Under the pieces are notes generated by a model. That model ran no database searches and had not been told where the DNA came from. It saw nothing but the letters and a program-made list of their open reading frames with translations. A stretch of DNA of 64,000 nt from Berberis thunbergii. Its lineage: Eukaryota; Streptophyta; Magnoliopsida; Ranunculales; Berberidaceae. The translations under genes were made by a program, and so were the position numbers. The stretch spans positions 310,001 to 374,000 of the forward strand of contig QNQO01000601.1 of the NCBI GenBank assembly GCA_003290165.1, read 5' to 3'. Below, in pieces: positions 1-11,187 of this stretch; the stretch's first letter is position 1, and each line of letters begins with the position of its first letter.

Positions 1-375
1 AAACATTTTTAGTTCTGTGGATAATGAATGTGCTAACATGGTACATGCCATAGCTATGTTGTTGCTTCATTTGCTACCATTGATGAAGGTGGCAGAAAAA
101 GGTAAGTTTCATACCATTGATGAATGCTTCTGGTGACAAAGTTATATGAACTGTTATAATTAGCAACTTAGCATGGGACTTGCACTTTAGTGGATGAAAT
201 GTGAAAACGACAATATCAGTATTTCTGTATTTGTGCTTAATGAAAGACATGTATACATCTCTAAGTAGAAACACTGCACTTTTCACTTCAAATCACCTAA
301 AAAAAAGTGTGTTTATTTTTATTTTTGTCTTAAGAGAACTATAGTTTGAGATTGTTTGTATAAATTATTATTGCA

Positions 376-880
376 GGTTTCTGGATTAAGTGTTGTAAGG
401 AGACCTTCATTTATGCTAGGAGTTGACTATCTAAGGCCAGCACTTGTCTTTTTCATCTTGTATTTCTTGGCCTTTGGTATATTGGGGTTGTTGCTCACAT
501 GGCTGGAAAGAAGCCTGAAATCCTGACGATTGTTCAAAACTGTGCAGTAAGTGTTGGAGGTACTTTATTAATTTGTAACATTTCGTCAATTTGCATCCAT
601 CTAAAAACCGAGCTTTTTGCTTTGCAGGTCCTAAGTATAGCATGTTGTGTATTTTATAGTCACTGTGGTAATCGGGCTATACTGAGAGAGAAATCTTTTG
701 AAGAGAAAAATGCCAGCTGGTTTTCTTCTTCATTTTGGAACAAAGAAGGAAGAAAAACGTGGCTAGCCAAGCTCATTCATGTTAATGAGTTGAAGGATCA
801 AGTATGCTCATTGTGGTTTGCTCCAGTTGGATCTGCCAGTGACTACCCCCTTTTGTCTAAATGGGTCATTTATGGAGAGG
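376..880 (+). pseudogene. DEK1-like (phytocalpain) membrane-region fragment
   Basis: Two exon-like blocks are visible. The first (about 376-558) ends in a stretch reading PEILTIVQNCAVSVGG just before a GT donor. A 69-bp intron ends in TTTGCAG at 627. The second block (628-880) reads through VLSIACCVFYSHCGN, WLAKLIHVNELKDQV and DYPLLSKWVIYGE, then meets a GT donor. From memory this matches the multi-pass membrane and loop part of plant DEK1, a plasma-membrane calpain that controls epidermal cell fate; no calpain protease domain is present. The first block needs a frame change to stay coherent, so it is degenerate. The fragment is cut off from the rest of the gene and lies in a transposon. The identification is by eye and would need a protein search. 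Confidence 0.55.
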
Positions 881-1087
881 TATTGTTCAGTCTCCCTCTC
901 ATCTTATTAAACTGTTATGTTAGGTGTTCTTGGTGGTCATTATATCTGAGGTGTTTTTGTTCCAATCATTTGCATTCAGTTAGGTTGCAACGGGGCATGT
1001 TCTGGTCCATCCGACGATATTTCTCCCATATATTCATTATGGGCTACTATTATCAGTCTCTAATGAGTTTCTATTGAATTTCTGTAG

Positions 1088-1306
1088 AGCGTCCTCATAG
1101 AGCCTACCAGTGATAACACAGGAATAGGATTGGCTTTCATGGTGGCAGCAAAGGGTTACAAGCTCATCATTACAATGCCAGCTTCAATGAGTCTTGAAAG
1201 GAGAATCATCCTCATAGCTTTTGGAGCTGAGTTGGTCCTTACAGACCCAGCAAGAGGCATGAAAGGGGCTGTTCAGAAGGCTGAGGAGATTATGGCAAAG
1301 ACACCC
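1088..1306 (+). pseudogene. Cysteine synthase (O-acetylserine thiol-lyase) exon fragment
   Basis: After a CTGTAG acceptor the exon reads [16 protein letters not shown], then [19 protein letters not shown] and [18 protein letters not shown], ending in AEEIMAKTP. This is the substrate-binding-loop exon of plant cysteine synthase, the PLP enzyme that makes cysteine from O-acetylserine and sulfide. The wording is closer to organellar (plastid or mitochondrial) forms than to cytosolic ones. The conserved TSGNTG loop is TSDNTG here, a Gly-to-Asp change in a near-invariant position. The upstream PLP-lysine exon and downstream exons are absent. It follows the DEK1-like fragment in the same orientation, so a chimeric transcript is possible, but no active enzyme can result. 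Confidence 0.88.
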
Positions 1307-1629
1307 TTTTGTTTTGCTGTATCTCGTCCATTCTCTATGTTGAGCTACCTCGCTATTTTCCTCTGCTGTACCTTATGAATGTAATATGAACACATGTATG
1401 AGAGCTTAATAATACATATATTTTTGTGTGAAAAATGGATGCCTAGTGACTGCTATTCCATCATTTTCATTGTTAAGGTCAATCTTTATGGATATTTTGA
1501 AAATGTTTTCCTCAGCCATTATTATCAGTATATTTATTTTATTATCAGTAAAACAAAGTGAATTTTATTGCAATAAATAAAAACGGGAGGGAAAGTTATT
1601 TGATAGCAAAAAAAAAAAAAAAAAAAAAT
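1307..1629. other. Noncoding interval inside the CACTA element
   Basis: AT-rich sequence between the cysteine synthase fragment and the subterminal array. It ends in TTTGATAG plus a run of about 20 A residues. The same TTTGATAG-plus-poly(A) junction occurs at 16447-16473 in the second CACTA element, so it belongs to the transposon family. I see no coding potential. Confidence 0.6.
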
Positions 1630-2042
1630 ATTTGCCACGGTTTTAAACCGTGGCTAACTATTGCAACGGCTAAAAACTGTGGCTACCTTGCCACGGCTTA
1701 TAACCGTGGCTAGGGTTAGCCACGGCTAAAAACCGTTGCTATCTTGTTAGACACGGTTTATAACCGTTGCTAATAACTACACTTTGTAACGGCTTTGAAC
1801 CGTTGCTATTTTTGCCACGGCTAACAACCGTTGCTATTATTATGGCAACGGTTTAGAACCGTTGCTAATTTCTGAAAATCACGCCCCCCATTCAAGCATA
1901 AAACCGTTGCTACAATTTTAGCAACGGTTTTTAGCCGTTACAAAGGATTTCGCGACGCCCCTGTAGTCCACGGCTCTTAGCCGTGGCAATGGCTTACGCC
2001 CACGGCATAGAACCGTTGCTAATGGGGGTTTTTGGTGTAGTG
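1630..2042. repeat. CACTA palindromic subterminal repeat array and right TIR
   Basis: About ten units, each an imperfect palindrome of the form GCCACGG-N6/7-CCGTGGC or GCAACGG-N6/7-CCGTTGC, spaced roughly 35-40 bp apart, followed by the 13-bp terminal repeat. Both CCACGG and CAACGG half-sites occur, in mixed combinations. Subterminal repeats are where CACTA transposase-associated proteins bind (TNPA in En/Spm). Confidence 0.85.
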
Positions 2043-2199
2043 GAGGAAGGCTTCGAAATCGAATTCACGACAATGATTTCAATTTTCATGTTTATTTTTC
2101 GTGCAACCAAACAGAACCGAAGTGTCTTAAAACAATGCACGTATTCAATTTTCATGGATATAAAAATTGGATATATCTAATATCATGATAGTTTTTCAT

Positions 2200-2708
2200 G
2201 TATGTTAAAAATCCCACACTCAGTCTTTGCACATGGCCCCCAAATTCGTTTTTATTTTTTAAGTCTCTTCGAAGTTCGAGTTAGATCGTCAGATTTCATC
2301 GAGATGCATGTTGAATTCTTAGATTTTTCTCTAGATATGTGCATAATTAAATTTGGATTGTTAGATTTACCTATAGATGTGTGTACGATTAAATTTGAAC
2401 TGTTAGATTTTCCTCGAGATGAGTTGTTTAGGATGAAATTTTTTAAAAATCAACTGTTGAATTTTTCTTGAGATACGATAACAATTTCAGTTGGGCCTTG
2501 GGATTTCCCTCGAGATGAGATGTTCGAGATACGAAAGATTCTATCTCAGCCTTTGATTTCTCAGGGGTATTTTTGGTAACCTGCTTTGAAAATAGATAGT
2601 CAATGCACGTTGACTGCTATTCTTAGGGGGAAAGTGCAATATGAATGATAGTTTGGTGCAAAGCTGAATAAGGCCTGTATTATAGGGAGAAGTGCAAATA
2701 ACTCTTTT
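2200..2708. repeat. Arm of a Mutator-like foldback element (CTCGAGATG repeat family)
   Basis: Degenerate units of about 40 bp containing CTCGAGATG, GATTAAATTTG and GTTAGATTT recur from about 2280 to 2530. They are followed by a tail ending GGGAGAAGTGCAAATAACTC near 2705. This order and sequence match the right arm and terminus of the complete foldback element at 37128-38985 (GGGACAAGTTGCAAATTATCC). Only one arm is present here, so it is a truncated or solo-arm copy lying between the CACTA end and the copia remnant. Confidence 0.65.
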
Positions 2709-2710
2709 TT

Positions 2711-3172
2711 TTATCCCCTAACTCGTCCCACCCAAGATGCAAACAAATTACTTGAGGAAGAAAAAAAAAATTTCTTAAAGATGTTGTGATAGAGTTTATT
2801 CCTAAGATATGTTAATTGAATAAGGAAATTATTAGGTTCATCTGCAAAATACACTTTCTGCAATAACAGAACTCCATGAGTACTTTTAGTCCCCACGAAA
2901 CTGGTAAATCGGTTTATATTAAACTCATGCTCATCAAGATAAACTACATAATCATCCGAAATAACATATTTTTCCTCTCCCTATTTGACCTCCTTATTGA
3001 CACTTTTAATTGGGCAGGTTGAGGTTCTTCTGGATTAGCATAAGACAACCCAAGAATATTTTCATTACTTGCATCCGCATCCTGTTAAAAAACTAGCGTA
3101 ATCACGTTAATAGGTTGAATATCTATCATAAGAATGGTCCGGGGAGCCCATATACACCCCATGCTTGACTTT

Positions 3173-3205
<33 letters not shown>

Positions 3206-3900
3206 ATGTCAACATATTCTTCTTCAAAACTAATATTTCTTGATTGTGTATTCTCACTATGATCAACATCCTCAATAAACTTGGTAATTATCTGTCTCAA
3301 TTAAAGTATTAATAGAGAGGTAATAAAACTTGAATTCCCTTCATTTTTCTAAGTATCCAATAAAGTAGAAACTACAATTCTTAAGTCAAAATTTCCTTTA
3401 TTATTAGGCCTATAAGGTCTGGCCTCAGCTAGACATCCCCAAATATGTAAGCATCTGATGCTAGGATTTCTTCAATTTCATAGCTTGTATGGGGTTTTAG
3501 TTAATGTTTTACTAGGTACTTTATCAAGGATGTAAACTGCGGTTTTTTTAAGGGTTCTCCCTAAATAGGGTTTGACAAGGTAGAATGACAAATTATACTC
3601 CTAACCATGTTATTTAGGGTCTGCTTTCATCTACCAGATACACCAATTTGACGTGGTGTCCCTAGCATGGTATATTGGTGGACGATGTCACATTCTTATA
3701 AGTACGTTGCAGATGGTCCTAAACATTGGCTCGATCCATCATATCTAATATAATATTCACCACCACTATCAAATCTGACAATCTTAATTTTCATATTATG
3801 TTGATTTTCAATTTCAGCTTTAAAGACCTTGAACACCTCCAATGATTGTGATTTTTCATGTAGTAAGTATAGATACTAACAACGAGAATAATCATTTGTA
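2711..3900 (-). pseudogene. copia integrase and integrase-RT linker remnant
   Basis: Minus-strand translation gives broken pieces of a copia polyprotein. One is KTAVYILDKVPSKTLTKTPY (about 3555-3495), the integrase segment that in copia elements precedes the RHLRVWGC-like motif. Degenerate text follows at about 3480-3410. Further along is an RRSNREKN-like tract near 2990-2960, equivalent to the LRRSTRERR motif between integrase and RT. Stops and frame changes occur throughout, so nothing is expressed as a full protein. Confidence 0.6.
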
Positions 3901-4419
3901 AAATTGATAAACTACAATTGACCATTCCAAGAAGCCGTATGGAATGAAACATAATCTTCGCTTAGTACCATAATTACTGACATGCAAGATTTCATTTGAA
4001 TTTAAGTGGGAAACTTCTAAGTCTAACTTATATAGATTATTAATCAGAGTTCCAGTACCATACTTTTTGAATTTTATAAGTATTTTCCTTTTCAAAAGAA
4101 AAAGTATAATCGCATTTATCCAAACTAAAAACATAACTAAGTTCTGTTCAAATGAAGATACATGAAACTCTCATCCAAATCCAAATGGAAAACCGGTTTC
4201 TAATTTTAATCTAAAGACTTTGATTGCCTCCACACAAGCTTTATTGTCATCTCCCATGTAAAAGAATATTTCAACATCATTTGTTTTCAACTCCTAATGC
4301 AACCCTGCATGGAAATACTGATGTGAATTGTTGCTCATGTATCTATCCACCAAGTTGTGGAACCTCAGCTAAATTAAATTCAAAGCAAAAAAAAACTAAA
4401 ATTAGCACATTTCTTTATG

Positions 4420-5235
4420 AGCTACTTATGATATTTGAGACATATCTTCTTTACATGACTCGCTTTCTTGCAAAAGAAACATATAACGATTTTATCAGGT
4501 TTCTGTTGTACATTTGCATGTGAAGTCCCTTCGGATACAGTTCCCATAATATTAAAATTAGTACTTATTTTCCTTTTCTTGATGCATGAGTTGCCATTGG
4601 AAAATGTATCATGTGAGCATTTTCCGTATTTTCTTATTTTAGTCTTTCTTTTTCTTACACACACTAAGCAATGAGCTCATTAAGAGGTAATTTCTTCATT
4701 TTGAGTATTATAATTGATCTTAAATGAACCAAACTACACAAGAAGAGAAATCAAAATGAGGAGCACAAGAAGATAATTAGAAAATTCCAACTTTAAAGTC
4801 ATCATTTTGCAACAAGATTAGACATTCTCATAATACACTCCCTTATATTTCCTTTGCCAGTATACCACATGGTGACAAGTTTTTCAAGAAGCGTCTTTGC
4901 TTCCACCTTTTTCGACGCAACAAATCGGTATGCATGCTGGCCTAGAATGTTTTTAGCAATTTTGTCCTTAGGCATTGGACCATGAAAAGTTTCAGAAATA
5001 AAATTATTCATTATCATAGACTAATGTGATTAAAGTGCTCTCATTTTTCAAAAGAAGCCTTATCTTCAGCTGAACTATAATCAGTAGGTTTAGCATGCTC
5101 ATCAATACAAAGTGCATAATCTAAATCCATACACCCAAGAAGGATTACAATATGCTTTTTTCGTTTCTCAAAATTGTAATCATTAAGTACTGAAAAATTG
5201 GCAGATATCAAAGTTGCATTCACTAAACAACACAA
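4420..5235 (-). pseudogene. copia gag remnant with zinc knuckle
   Basis: Three minus-strand pieces in different frames line up as one gag protein. 5235-5041 resembles the N-terminal part with a LGCMDLDYAL motif. 5017-4802 holds the UBN2-type core with KTLLEKLVTMWYTGKGNIRE. 4664-4422 holds the nucleocapsid end with CFFCKKASHVKKIC, a decayed CCHC zinc knuckle (CX2CX4HX4C). Frameshifts or stops separate the three pieces. Gag would form the virus-like particle of an active element; this copy cannot. Confidence 0.72.
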
Positions 5236-5876
5236 AAGAATAATCTTACATTTAATATATATACCCCATCAATTGTAATGCAATGATATGATAATAACAA
5301 TTAAAAAAAACAAAGTTCATCTTGCAATATTTGGTCTAATTGAGGAACAATCAAATAAACTAGGGGCAAATAGTAAATATAAATTTACATTTTTATATAA
5401 TGGACCCTTATGAGAAACCGAACACACTGTTACAATTCAAGTCATTGGACAAACATTGTAATGTGTAAGTGGTTTTATCAAAACAACCAAGGCTAATTAA
5501 TATAAACCAAATAAAATCGGACTTGGCTAAACAATAATCTTCATTTGGACCGACCATTGAACATAAGTAAATTCCAAAATTATTTACCTAAATTAATTAC
5601 CTTATATCGTTTATGAACCGGCTAAAATAACAACCTTCCTTTGGGCCGATTGTTATTCGCATGAGTCATGATGCAACCATATGCAATCCAATTAAATTTA
5701 AATTCAATTAAATTTTCATGAAAATGTCACTTACGCAGCGTCTCACTAAAATGTACCTAAATTAAAATTTTGGATTTCTCATCAAAATATACTTTAGGTG
5801 CTCCAAAAATAATTGAACTTTAATAGGATCATATAAAATTCAACCACAAATTAAGTAGATAACATGTGAAAATATT

Positions 5877-6035
5877 ACATAACATTATTGTTTGAAAATA
5901 ATCCACATGTCCAAGCCCATATATACAAACCATTATTGTTTGAAAAACAATCCACATGTCCAACACCATATAGACAAATAACTTTAATGTTTGAAAACAG
6001 TCTGCATGTCCCTGCCCATATAGAGAAATAACTTT
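5877..6035. repeat. Three tandem repeats of about 50-57 bp in the copia leader
   Basis: Three successive copies begin ATTATTGTTTGAAAA or TTAATGTTTGAAAA, then contain CACATGTCC or GCATGTCC and CCCATATA. They lie between gag and the primer-binding-like site, in what would be the element's 5' leader. Confidence 0.65.
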
Positions 6036-6311
6036 CATGGCCCCATATAGAAATTGGACATGGGTTGAAAGTAATCTTTATGCAACTCTGAATTCATGAG
6101 TTGAACTAGTGATAAACTCTTTGTGGTTTTGGCGAAAAAAATTCAATAAAATAAAATGATTTTGCCAATTTCAGAAATATTTTTCTTATATTTCCCCAAT
6201 CTATAAGAAAAAAATAGATACTCTAGATTATACGATATGTTGAGGATTGGATCAAGCTAAATAATTAGAAAAAATGCAAACCTTATGTTTTCTTCAATGA
6301 TCCTGACAAGG

Positions 6312-6332
6312 AGGCTCTGATACCACTCGTAG
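6312..6332 (-). other. Primer-binding-like site (initiator tRNA-Met type)
   Basis: The plus strand reads GGCTCTGATACCA, the reverse complement of TGGTATCAGAGCC, the usual plant LTR-element primer-binding motif complementary to initiator tRNA-Met. It lies about 1.1 kb upstream of the copia gag in the right orientation. The adjoining LTR boundary could not be fixed. Confidence 0.6.
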
Positions 6333-6340
6333 AAATCTAG

Positions 6341-6978
6341 CGATATTCTTACCAAGACCTCATGTCAATACTCAATTAAAAATAACTCAAATCAATGGTT
6401 GCTTACTTAAAGCCATTGACAAAATAAATAATTGTAGCAATCTTCACGAACACATCAACACGTAGCGGAAACGTCTTCCACCTCCCTTTTCATATGTCTC
6501 TCAAACCGAATGGGAAAAGTAAGAGGTAGAAAATTAGGTTTGGACTAAGGACCTTAACCGTATATAGAGGTCCCTAATTCTATTATTAGCCCATCCCTAA
6601 TTCTATTATTAGCCCATCATCAATAATAGAATTACATTAAGGCTTAAATTAGTATCTGCGCACAAATAACCTTCATACTCAATTTAATAACACATGTCAA
6701 AACCTAAAATGTGTAACTAGAGACGTGTTTATAACCATGGTCTTGTTTCTTTATGATCACAACTAAATGAGTATAACTAAACACCACTTACTTGTAGTTC
6801 GACAGTCTACAATGTGTAATAATATGATTTATGTAGGCCCACCTTAAGAGAATTTTCTAACATAAAAGTCTAAGTTTTTATGTTTGCAAATAAAGAGAGA
6901 AAGAACTTTTGGTATAAGATTCTTACCTCAGTTGATTTCATCCCTCAAAAGTCAAACCAACTTTCTCAACCATCCATC
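6341..6978. other. AT-rich interval, possibly copia 5' LTR
   Basis: No coding potential. Its place beyond the primer-binding site suggests the 5' LTR of the antisense copia element, but I found no matching second LTR in the window. It contains a direct repeat of CCCTAATTCTATTATTAGCC at about 6571-6616. The CACTA element at 6982 is inserted at its right edge. Confidence 0.35.
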
Positions 6979-6981
6979 AAC

Positions 6982-7195
6982 CACTACACCAAAATGCTTG
7001 TTTAGCTACGGGGAGGTGGCCACGGTTCTAAGCCGTTGGTTTATTTGCCACAGCTATAAACCATGGATAGCGTGGCCAACGGCCTAAAACCGTGGCTACA
7101 AAAATAGTTAGCCATGGCTCTAAACCGTGGGTGCATTAGCCACGGCCAAAAACCGTTGCTATATTGTGCAACGGCCAAAAACTGTTGCTAAATTA
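6982..7195. repeat. CACTA left TIR and subterminal palindromic repeats
   Basis: The terminal repeat is followed by about six units such as GCCACGG-N-CCGTTGG, GCCACGGCCAAAAACCGTTG and GCAACGGCCAAAAACTGTTG. They are the same family as the right-end array but fewer and more degenerate. Confidence 0.85.
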
Positions 7196-7199
7196 AAAT

Positions 7200-7970
7200 G
7201 TTTTGCACGTGCCGCGCTCATGCGAGTGAGTGATTTGGAAGTGATTTCGCGCTCTGGCGAAAATGGGGGGAGAGTAGATTTCGCGCTCTGTCGCGCTTTG
7301 GCGAAAAAAATTGGGGAAAACTTTGGTTTGGCAAATTTTTTTTTGCTATTTCGACCTAGATCAGTTTGCGCGGTCATTGCGAAAAAAATTTCGACCTAAA
7401 TCAGAGAGAGGTTTGGCGCAGAGGAGAAGAAGGACGAACTGAAGAAGAAGATGAAGAACCGAAGCAGATTGAAGAAAATGAAGAACCGAAGCAGATTGAA
7501 GAAGATGAAGAACCGAAGCAGATTCTCAACCTTTTCTTCTCCTTCTTCTTCTTTAGATCTTGAGAGAATCGAGCTGAAGAAGAACATCAAATTAATGAAA
7601 AGGGAATAAACTTGGCATAGTTTATGATGTTATCCGAGTAGAAGATGCGTTGAACCAGGAGGCAGCAGAAACTTGGTTGGGGTCTCAGAGCTTTCTGCCA
7701 TGATCTCTTTGTCCAACACATCAAGGAGCTCTCTGCCCTGATCTCTGCGAGGATCTTTAGATCCAGCGAGAGCTTCAGATCCAGCGAGGAGCTCTCTGCC
7801 CTGATCTCAGATCCAGCGAGCAGCTCTCTGCCCTGATCTCAGATCCAGCGAAGAGGAGGGGTTCCAGCGAGGAGAAGAGGTTCTCGCCCTGCTCTCAGAT
7901 TGGTTCAGATCTCCTTCCAGGTAAGATCCTTCTTCTTTTTTAGATCTCTTATTCTTCTTCAGATCTGTTT
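7200..7970. other. CACTA 5' interior with purine-rich and CTCTGCCCTGATCTC tandem repeats
   Basis: A 27-bp unit (GATGAAGAACCGAAGCAGAT plus seven bases) is repeated about three times at 7450-7532. A unit of about 35 bp built on GCTCTCTGCCCTGATCTC and AGATCCAGCGAG is repeated at about 7728-7852. Two TTTCGCGCTCTG copies lie near 7242-7290. The stretch resembles a transposon promoter and leader region. The short ORFs over the repeats read as E/K/P-rich low-complexity sequence and are not supported as genes. Confidence 0.5.
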
Positions 7971-8141
7971 CAAGAGAACAAAATCCTTCAAGAACCCACA
8001 CAAAATTTGTCCTTTATAAGTTTTTCTCTGATGACCCCATTTCCTATTTTGATCCCAAACCATGGGATTTGAGTACCCTTTTGTTCTTTGAGTGCAGGGG
8101 GAGTGAAAAATAAGTGGGATTTTAGATACCCAGAAGCAAAG

Positions 8142-8249
8142 ATGATTGCAGAGAAGCCAGGTTGGGTTAGGCATGAAGTAATGCAGATTTTCTCCATTGA
8201 TATTCAACCTGGTGGCATCAGGTTTCCAACTGGTGGAGGAGATCACAAG
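8142..8249 (+). pseudogene. HIRA: HIRA histone chaperone, first coding exon fragment
   Basis: An ATG at 8142 opens [20 protein letters not shown] and continues to a GGDHK stretch ending exactly at a GT donor (AAG|GTAGCT). This is the N-terminal exon of plant HIRA, a WD40-repeat chaperone that deposits histone H3.3 independently of replication. From memory the usual text is MIAEKPSWVRHEGMQIFSID and RFATGGGDHK, so several substitutions are present, including RFATG to RFPTG. Only this exon is recognisable; the following WD repeats are missing. The fragment was captured by the CACTA element and keeps its start codon and splice donor, so it could supply a translation start for a chimeric transcript. 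Confidence 0.78.
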
Positions 8250-8833
8250 GTAGCTTTTTTTTCATTCTTGGCTTTATCTTCGGTTATTTCATTACAATCA
8301 AGTTGAGTTTTTTATTCTGTTGTTCAACTTCAATCATGATTCTTGTGAGTGGGTTTTCAACTTGGGAAATTTTGATGTCTTGGAAAGTTATTTTTATTTG
8401 AGGATCCTTACTTTTGCTTGAATTGAATTAGGTTGTCATCCGTTTAGGGTTCTAGTTAGTCTCAGTATTAAAATATAGTATAATTGGTGTTTCCTTTCTT
8501 GGAAAGTGAATATATTTAGAGTAGTAGTTTGGGAATTTACAACTTCATTTACTGGGTTTAGCTACTTGGATGGTTTAAGCTATTCTAAGATTAAAATGTA
8601 TATGCTGGAAAGCTTTGATTTTTGTCCTTAGAGACTCTTCAGTAATGTCGAAATATTGAGATTTGTTCATGTTCAGAATATACAATTCAAATATGTTATG
8701 AGCAAGGAGAAAGAAAATTTTGTGTCTTTAGGCATTAGCGGTTATAGTCCCAATCTCTGGAGTGAGTGAGCATAATAAATAAATCAAGTAAGTGAATGTA
8801 GGATCCTGCATAAACTTACTAGGATTATGTCTT
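8250..8833. other. Intron-like AT-rich interval
   Basis: Sequence after the HIRA donor. It may be the beginning of HIRA intron 1 carried along. I see no further exon. Confidence 0.35.
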
Positions 8834-9640
8834 TCATGTTCTCAGTTGTGATTGGGAACCAAAGTCATTATTCTCTTGTAGACATAGAAGTATATTGACT
8901 AGATCCTCATCATCGTCATCCTTCTTAGGCATACTTGTTCTCCGATTCTCGTTGTATTGATTAATGATGTCTCTTTTAATTTTGTCAAGCTTTTGTTGTA
9001 TCCGCTCTGCCTTAGCCTTCATCCCACTCATGACACGAAGGAATTTTAATGAGGAATATAAATCAGGGACACTGAACTGACAATAATAATGCTTCTTTAT
9101 CTCTGCATCTTTTACCAACGCTGTTCTACAAACTACGTCATTTGTCAATGAGAAAATTCTCTCTGTGAAATTGACTATCAAGCCATCCGATGAAGAGATA
9201 CTTTGAAGATTTGATACCTCTTCTTCCTTTAGTGATTGGAATGAGTGGACATGCTTAGTGCTTAAGAGTTCTAAAGTGCAAATCCTATGTAGTTGTCTCC
9301 AAAATTCTCCATAAGGGGAAAATGCCATATCCTTACAGCCGTAAGTTACAATGTCTATGAAAAATATCACAGGCCTGTTAAGGAACATGAGGTCATGCAT
9401 CGTCATCACCTCTTCACCCATTTTCAGCAAAGAGATGACAACAGTAGGAACTTCACCAAGTTGAAAGTGCATAGGGGCCCGTCTTCATCTTTTCGCTAGA
9501 TTTCTGAGTGAGTGATGTGGTAGGCCTAGCAAGTGATGCACGTTCCTATGAATGGCAATTTCCGTGGGAAGCTTTGAATTTGGATTTTGTCTTGTAAATG
9601 TCATGCCTTTCTCACGAACATGAACAACAAATGGAGAAAA
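8834..9640 (-). pseudogene. Cytochrome P450 (CYP71 type) N-terminal fragment
   Basis: The minus strand encodes the N-terminal half of a CYP71-clan P450, a haem mono-oxygenase of the ER membrane. Visible in order are QNPNSKLP (about 9585), a hinge-like LPHHSLRNLAKR near 9510, MHFQLGEVPTVVIS, YGCKDMAFSPYGEFWRQL with the C-helix WRQ, LELLSTKHVHSFQSLKEEE, and KLDKIKRDIINQYNENRR. The protein stops after about 210 residues of the main frame, before the I-helix oxygen-binding motif, the K-helix ExxR and the haem cysteine. The proline-rich hinge is also damaged. It is antisense to the captured HIRA and kinase fragments. The CYP71D-like assignment is by eye. Confidence 0.82.
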
Positions 9641-11187
9641 CTGAATAATAATGGAAAGGAAGGGAGATCCATAAGGGATGGATTTCGGGATATTGAAATA
9701 TATTTAATGATCTATTTATGAGATTTGACGATGTTACAAAGGAGTAATATCTACTTTGTTTTTTCTTGGAGTTTTGCTTGACCAATATGCCTTTTTGTAT
9801 TTGAGTTGTTTGGAGGTATCTATTGACTTATGATATAACTAGCTAACAAAATTATTAGTAAAGGTTTCGTTACATAAAGGAATAGTTAGTTTGCTTGGAC
9901 TTTCCATTCCTATCAAAATCGCAGAATAAATCGTATGAAAATAATTTGAGATCACCCACTTGATCTTTCTGATATGTGTTGGCTTAACAGCTAATGACAC
10001 TGACATTTGTATCATTGATCACATCATGATGCGTATCATGCACATGATTTTTCCAAATTAAGATGGTTAAATGCAAATGAGTCAATAAACTGTATACTTC
10101 TTACATAATATTAAACATCATAATTTGGCTCTACGTGTACTTCTTACATTATATGTATTGAGCTTTGTTTATCCTATCAACATCTACTGTGTGGCCGACT
10201 CTTGGAATTTTACTAACCCATTATGCCATATTTAGATTTTAGTTTTATGTTTCTAGCCTACGCAACATCTATTGATGTTTGGTATTCAGTTTCGACAAAA
10301 GAAGAAACGACCACAATAAGAAACAATACCTACTTTAGATTTCAACTGTTATTATAGTTTAATAGTGAGTGAAACAAGAACAATGTGTAATCTTGATCTG
10401 ATATTTCTGAAGTGTGTTAATTTAAAACTAATAACCATGCGATTAGCATTGTCAATCAATTCATAATTTTAGAGACGATAATGAATTATAGACTAATATC
10501 ATGTATAAGAAGCTGAACGATGAAATTTAGAGAACAATAATGTGATGGTGGCAGTTTGCATTATAACAACTGTTTTTAAACATCGGTAATAATGTGTGTT
10601 GACATGTAAATGATTAATAATGTACAGGTGTCATGTACATTCAGCTATCGATGGGAATCACATGACTTCGAAACAAATGATCCACATCAAAGATATCTTT
10701 CATGAGTCAAATCCAAGGTTTGTTATTTAACTTTTTCAATAGCAAAGATTTTGGTTATGTTTGATAAATAAATATTCCTTACTAATGGACAAAAATGAAA
10801 AACTTGAGAACCTAAATTAAAGATAGGAAGAATAAGATAGAAAATACAACTCAATTTCTTTTTTAAATAGTATAATTCATGCTGTCTCAGTTATCTTCAT
10901 GATCCTCAGAATCCTTGGGATGCCATATAAGAATTGGTTTTTGAGAAGTGAAACTTGCTTTACATGAAATTTGTTTATGTGAATTATTTATTGTACTATG
11001 TTTCTCCATCCAATCCTTTGATATACTTTTAGATAAACATTAACCAAAAAAAAAAAAAAAAAAACACTGTGCCGAGCACGAAAAAAGAAACATAAGACTA
11101 TATTGTCTTCAACCTGCTAAATTTATATATACTTATCACTGATAGGAAAAAGCATTTGACTGAGAAACTACCCATGTTATAATAAAT
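9641..11187. other. Noncoding interval with P450 upstream sequence
   Basis: No exon is recognised. About 9640-9900 is paralogous to 11530-11800 (for example, both contain TTGTTTGGAGGTATCT followed by GTTGACTT or ATTGACTT). They are thus the duplicated upstream regions of the two P450 remnants. A run of 20 A residues lies at 11045-11064. Confidence 0.5.

Larger units (their letters stand above)
1..2042. mobile_element. CACTA-type transposon, right-hand part (left end outside window)
   Basis: The right terminus reads TTTTTGGTGTAGTG at 2029-2042, the reverse complement of the canonical CACTACACCAAAA end. It is preceded by about 410 bp of palindromic subterminal repeats almost identical to those at 16458-16915, where a complete element of the same family ends. 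Inside are two unrelated host gene fragments with introns, both on the plus strand. The 3 bases after the end are GAG; the matching left copy lies before the window. No transposase is visible in the part present. It is inferred to be a gene-fragment-carrying (Pack-type) non-autonomous copy. Confidence 0.75.
2709..6340 (-). mobile_element. Decayed Ty1/copia retrotransposon, antisense
   Basis: Read on the minus strand, the parts follow copia order. A primer-binding-like site lies at 6312-6332, gag at 5235-4420, integrase-like sequence at about 3900-3400 and the integrase-to-RT linker at about 3200-2710. The RT and RNase H domains and the 3' LTR are missing; the left edge abuts a foldback-element arm. 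All reading frames carry stops and frameshifts. A run of 24 A residues near 3174-3203 interrupts it. Confidence 0.7.
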
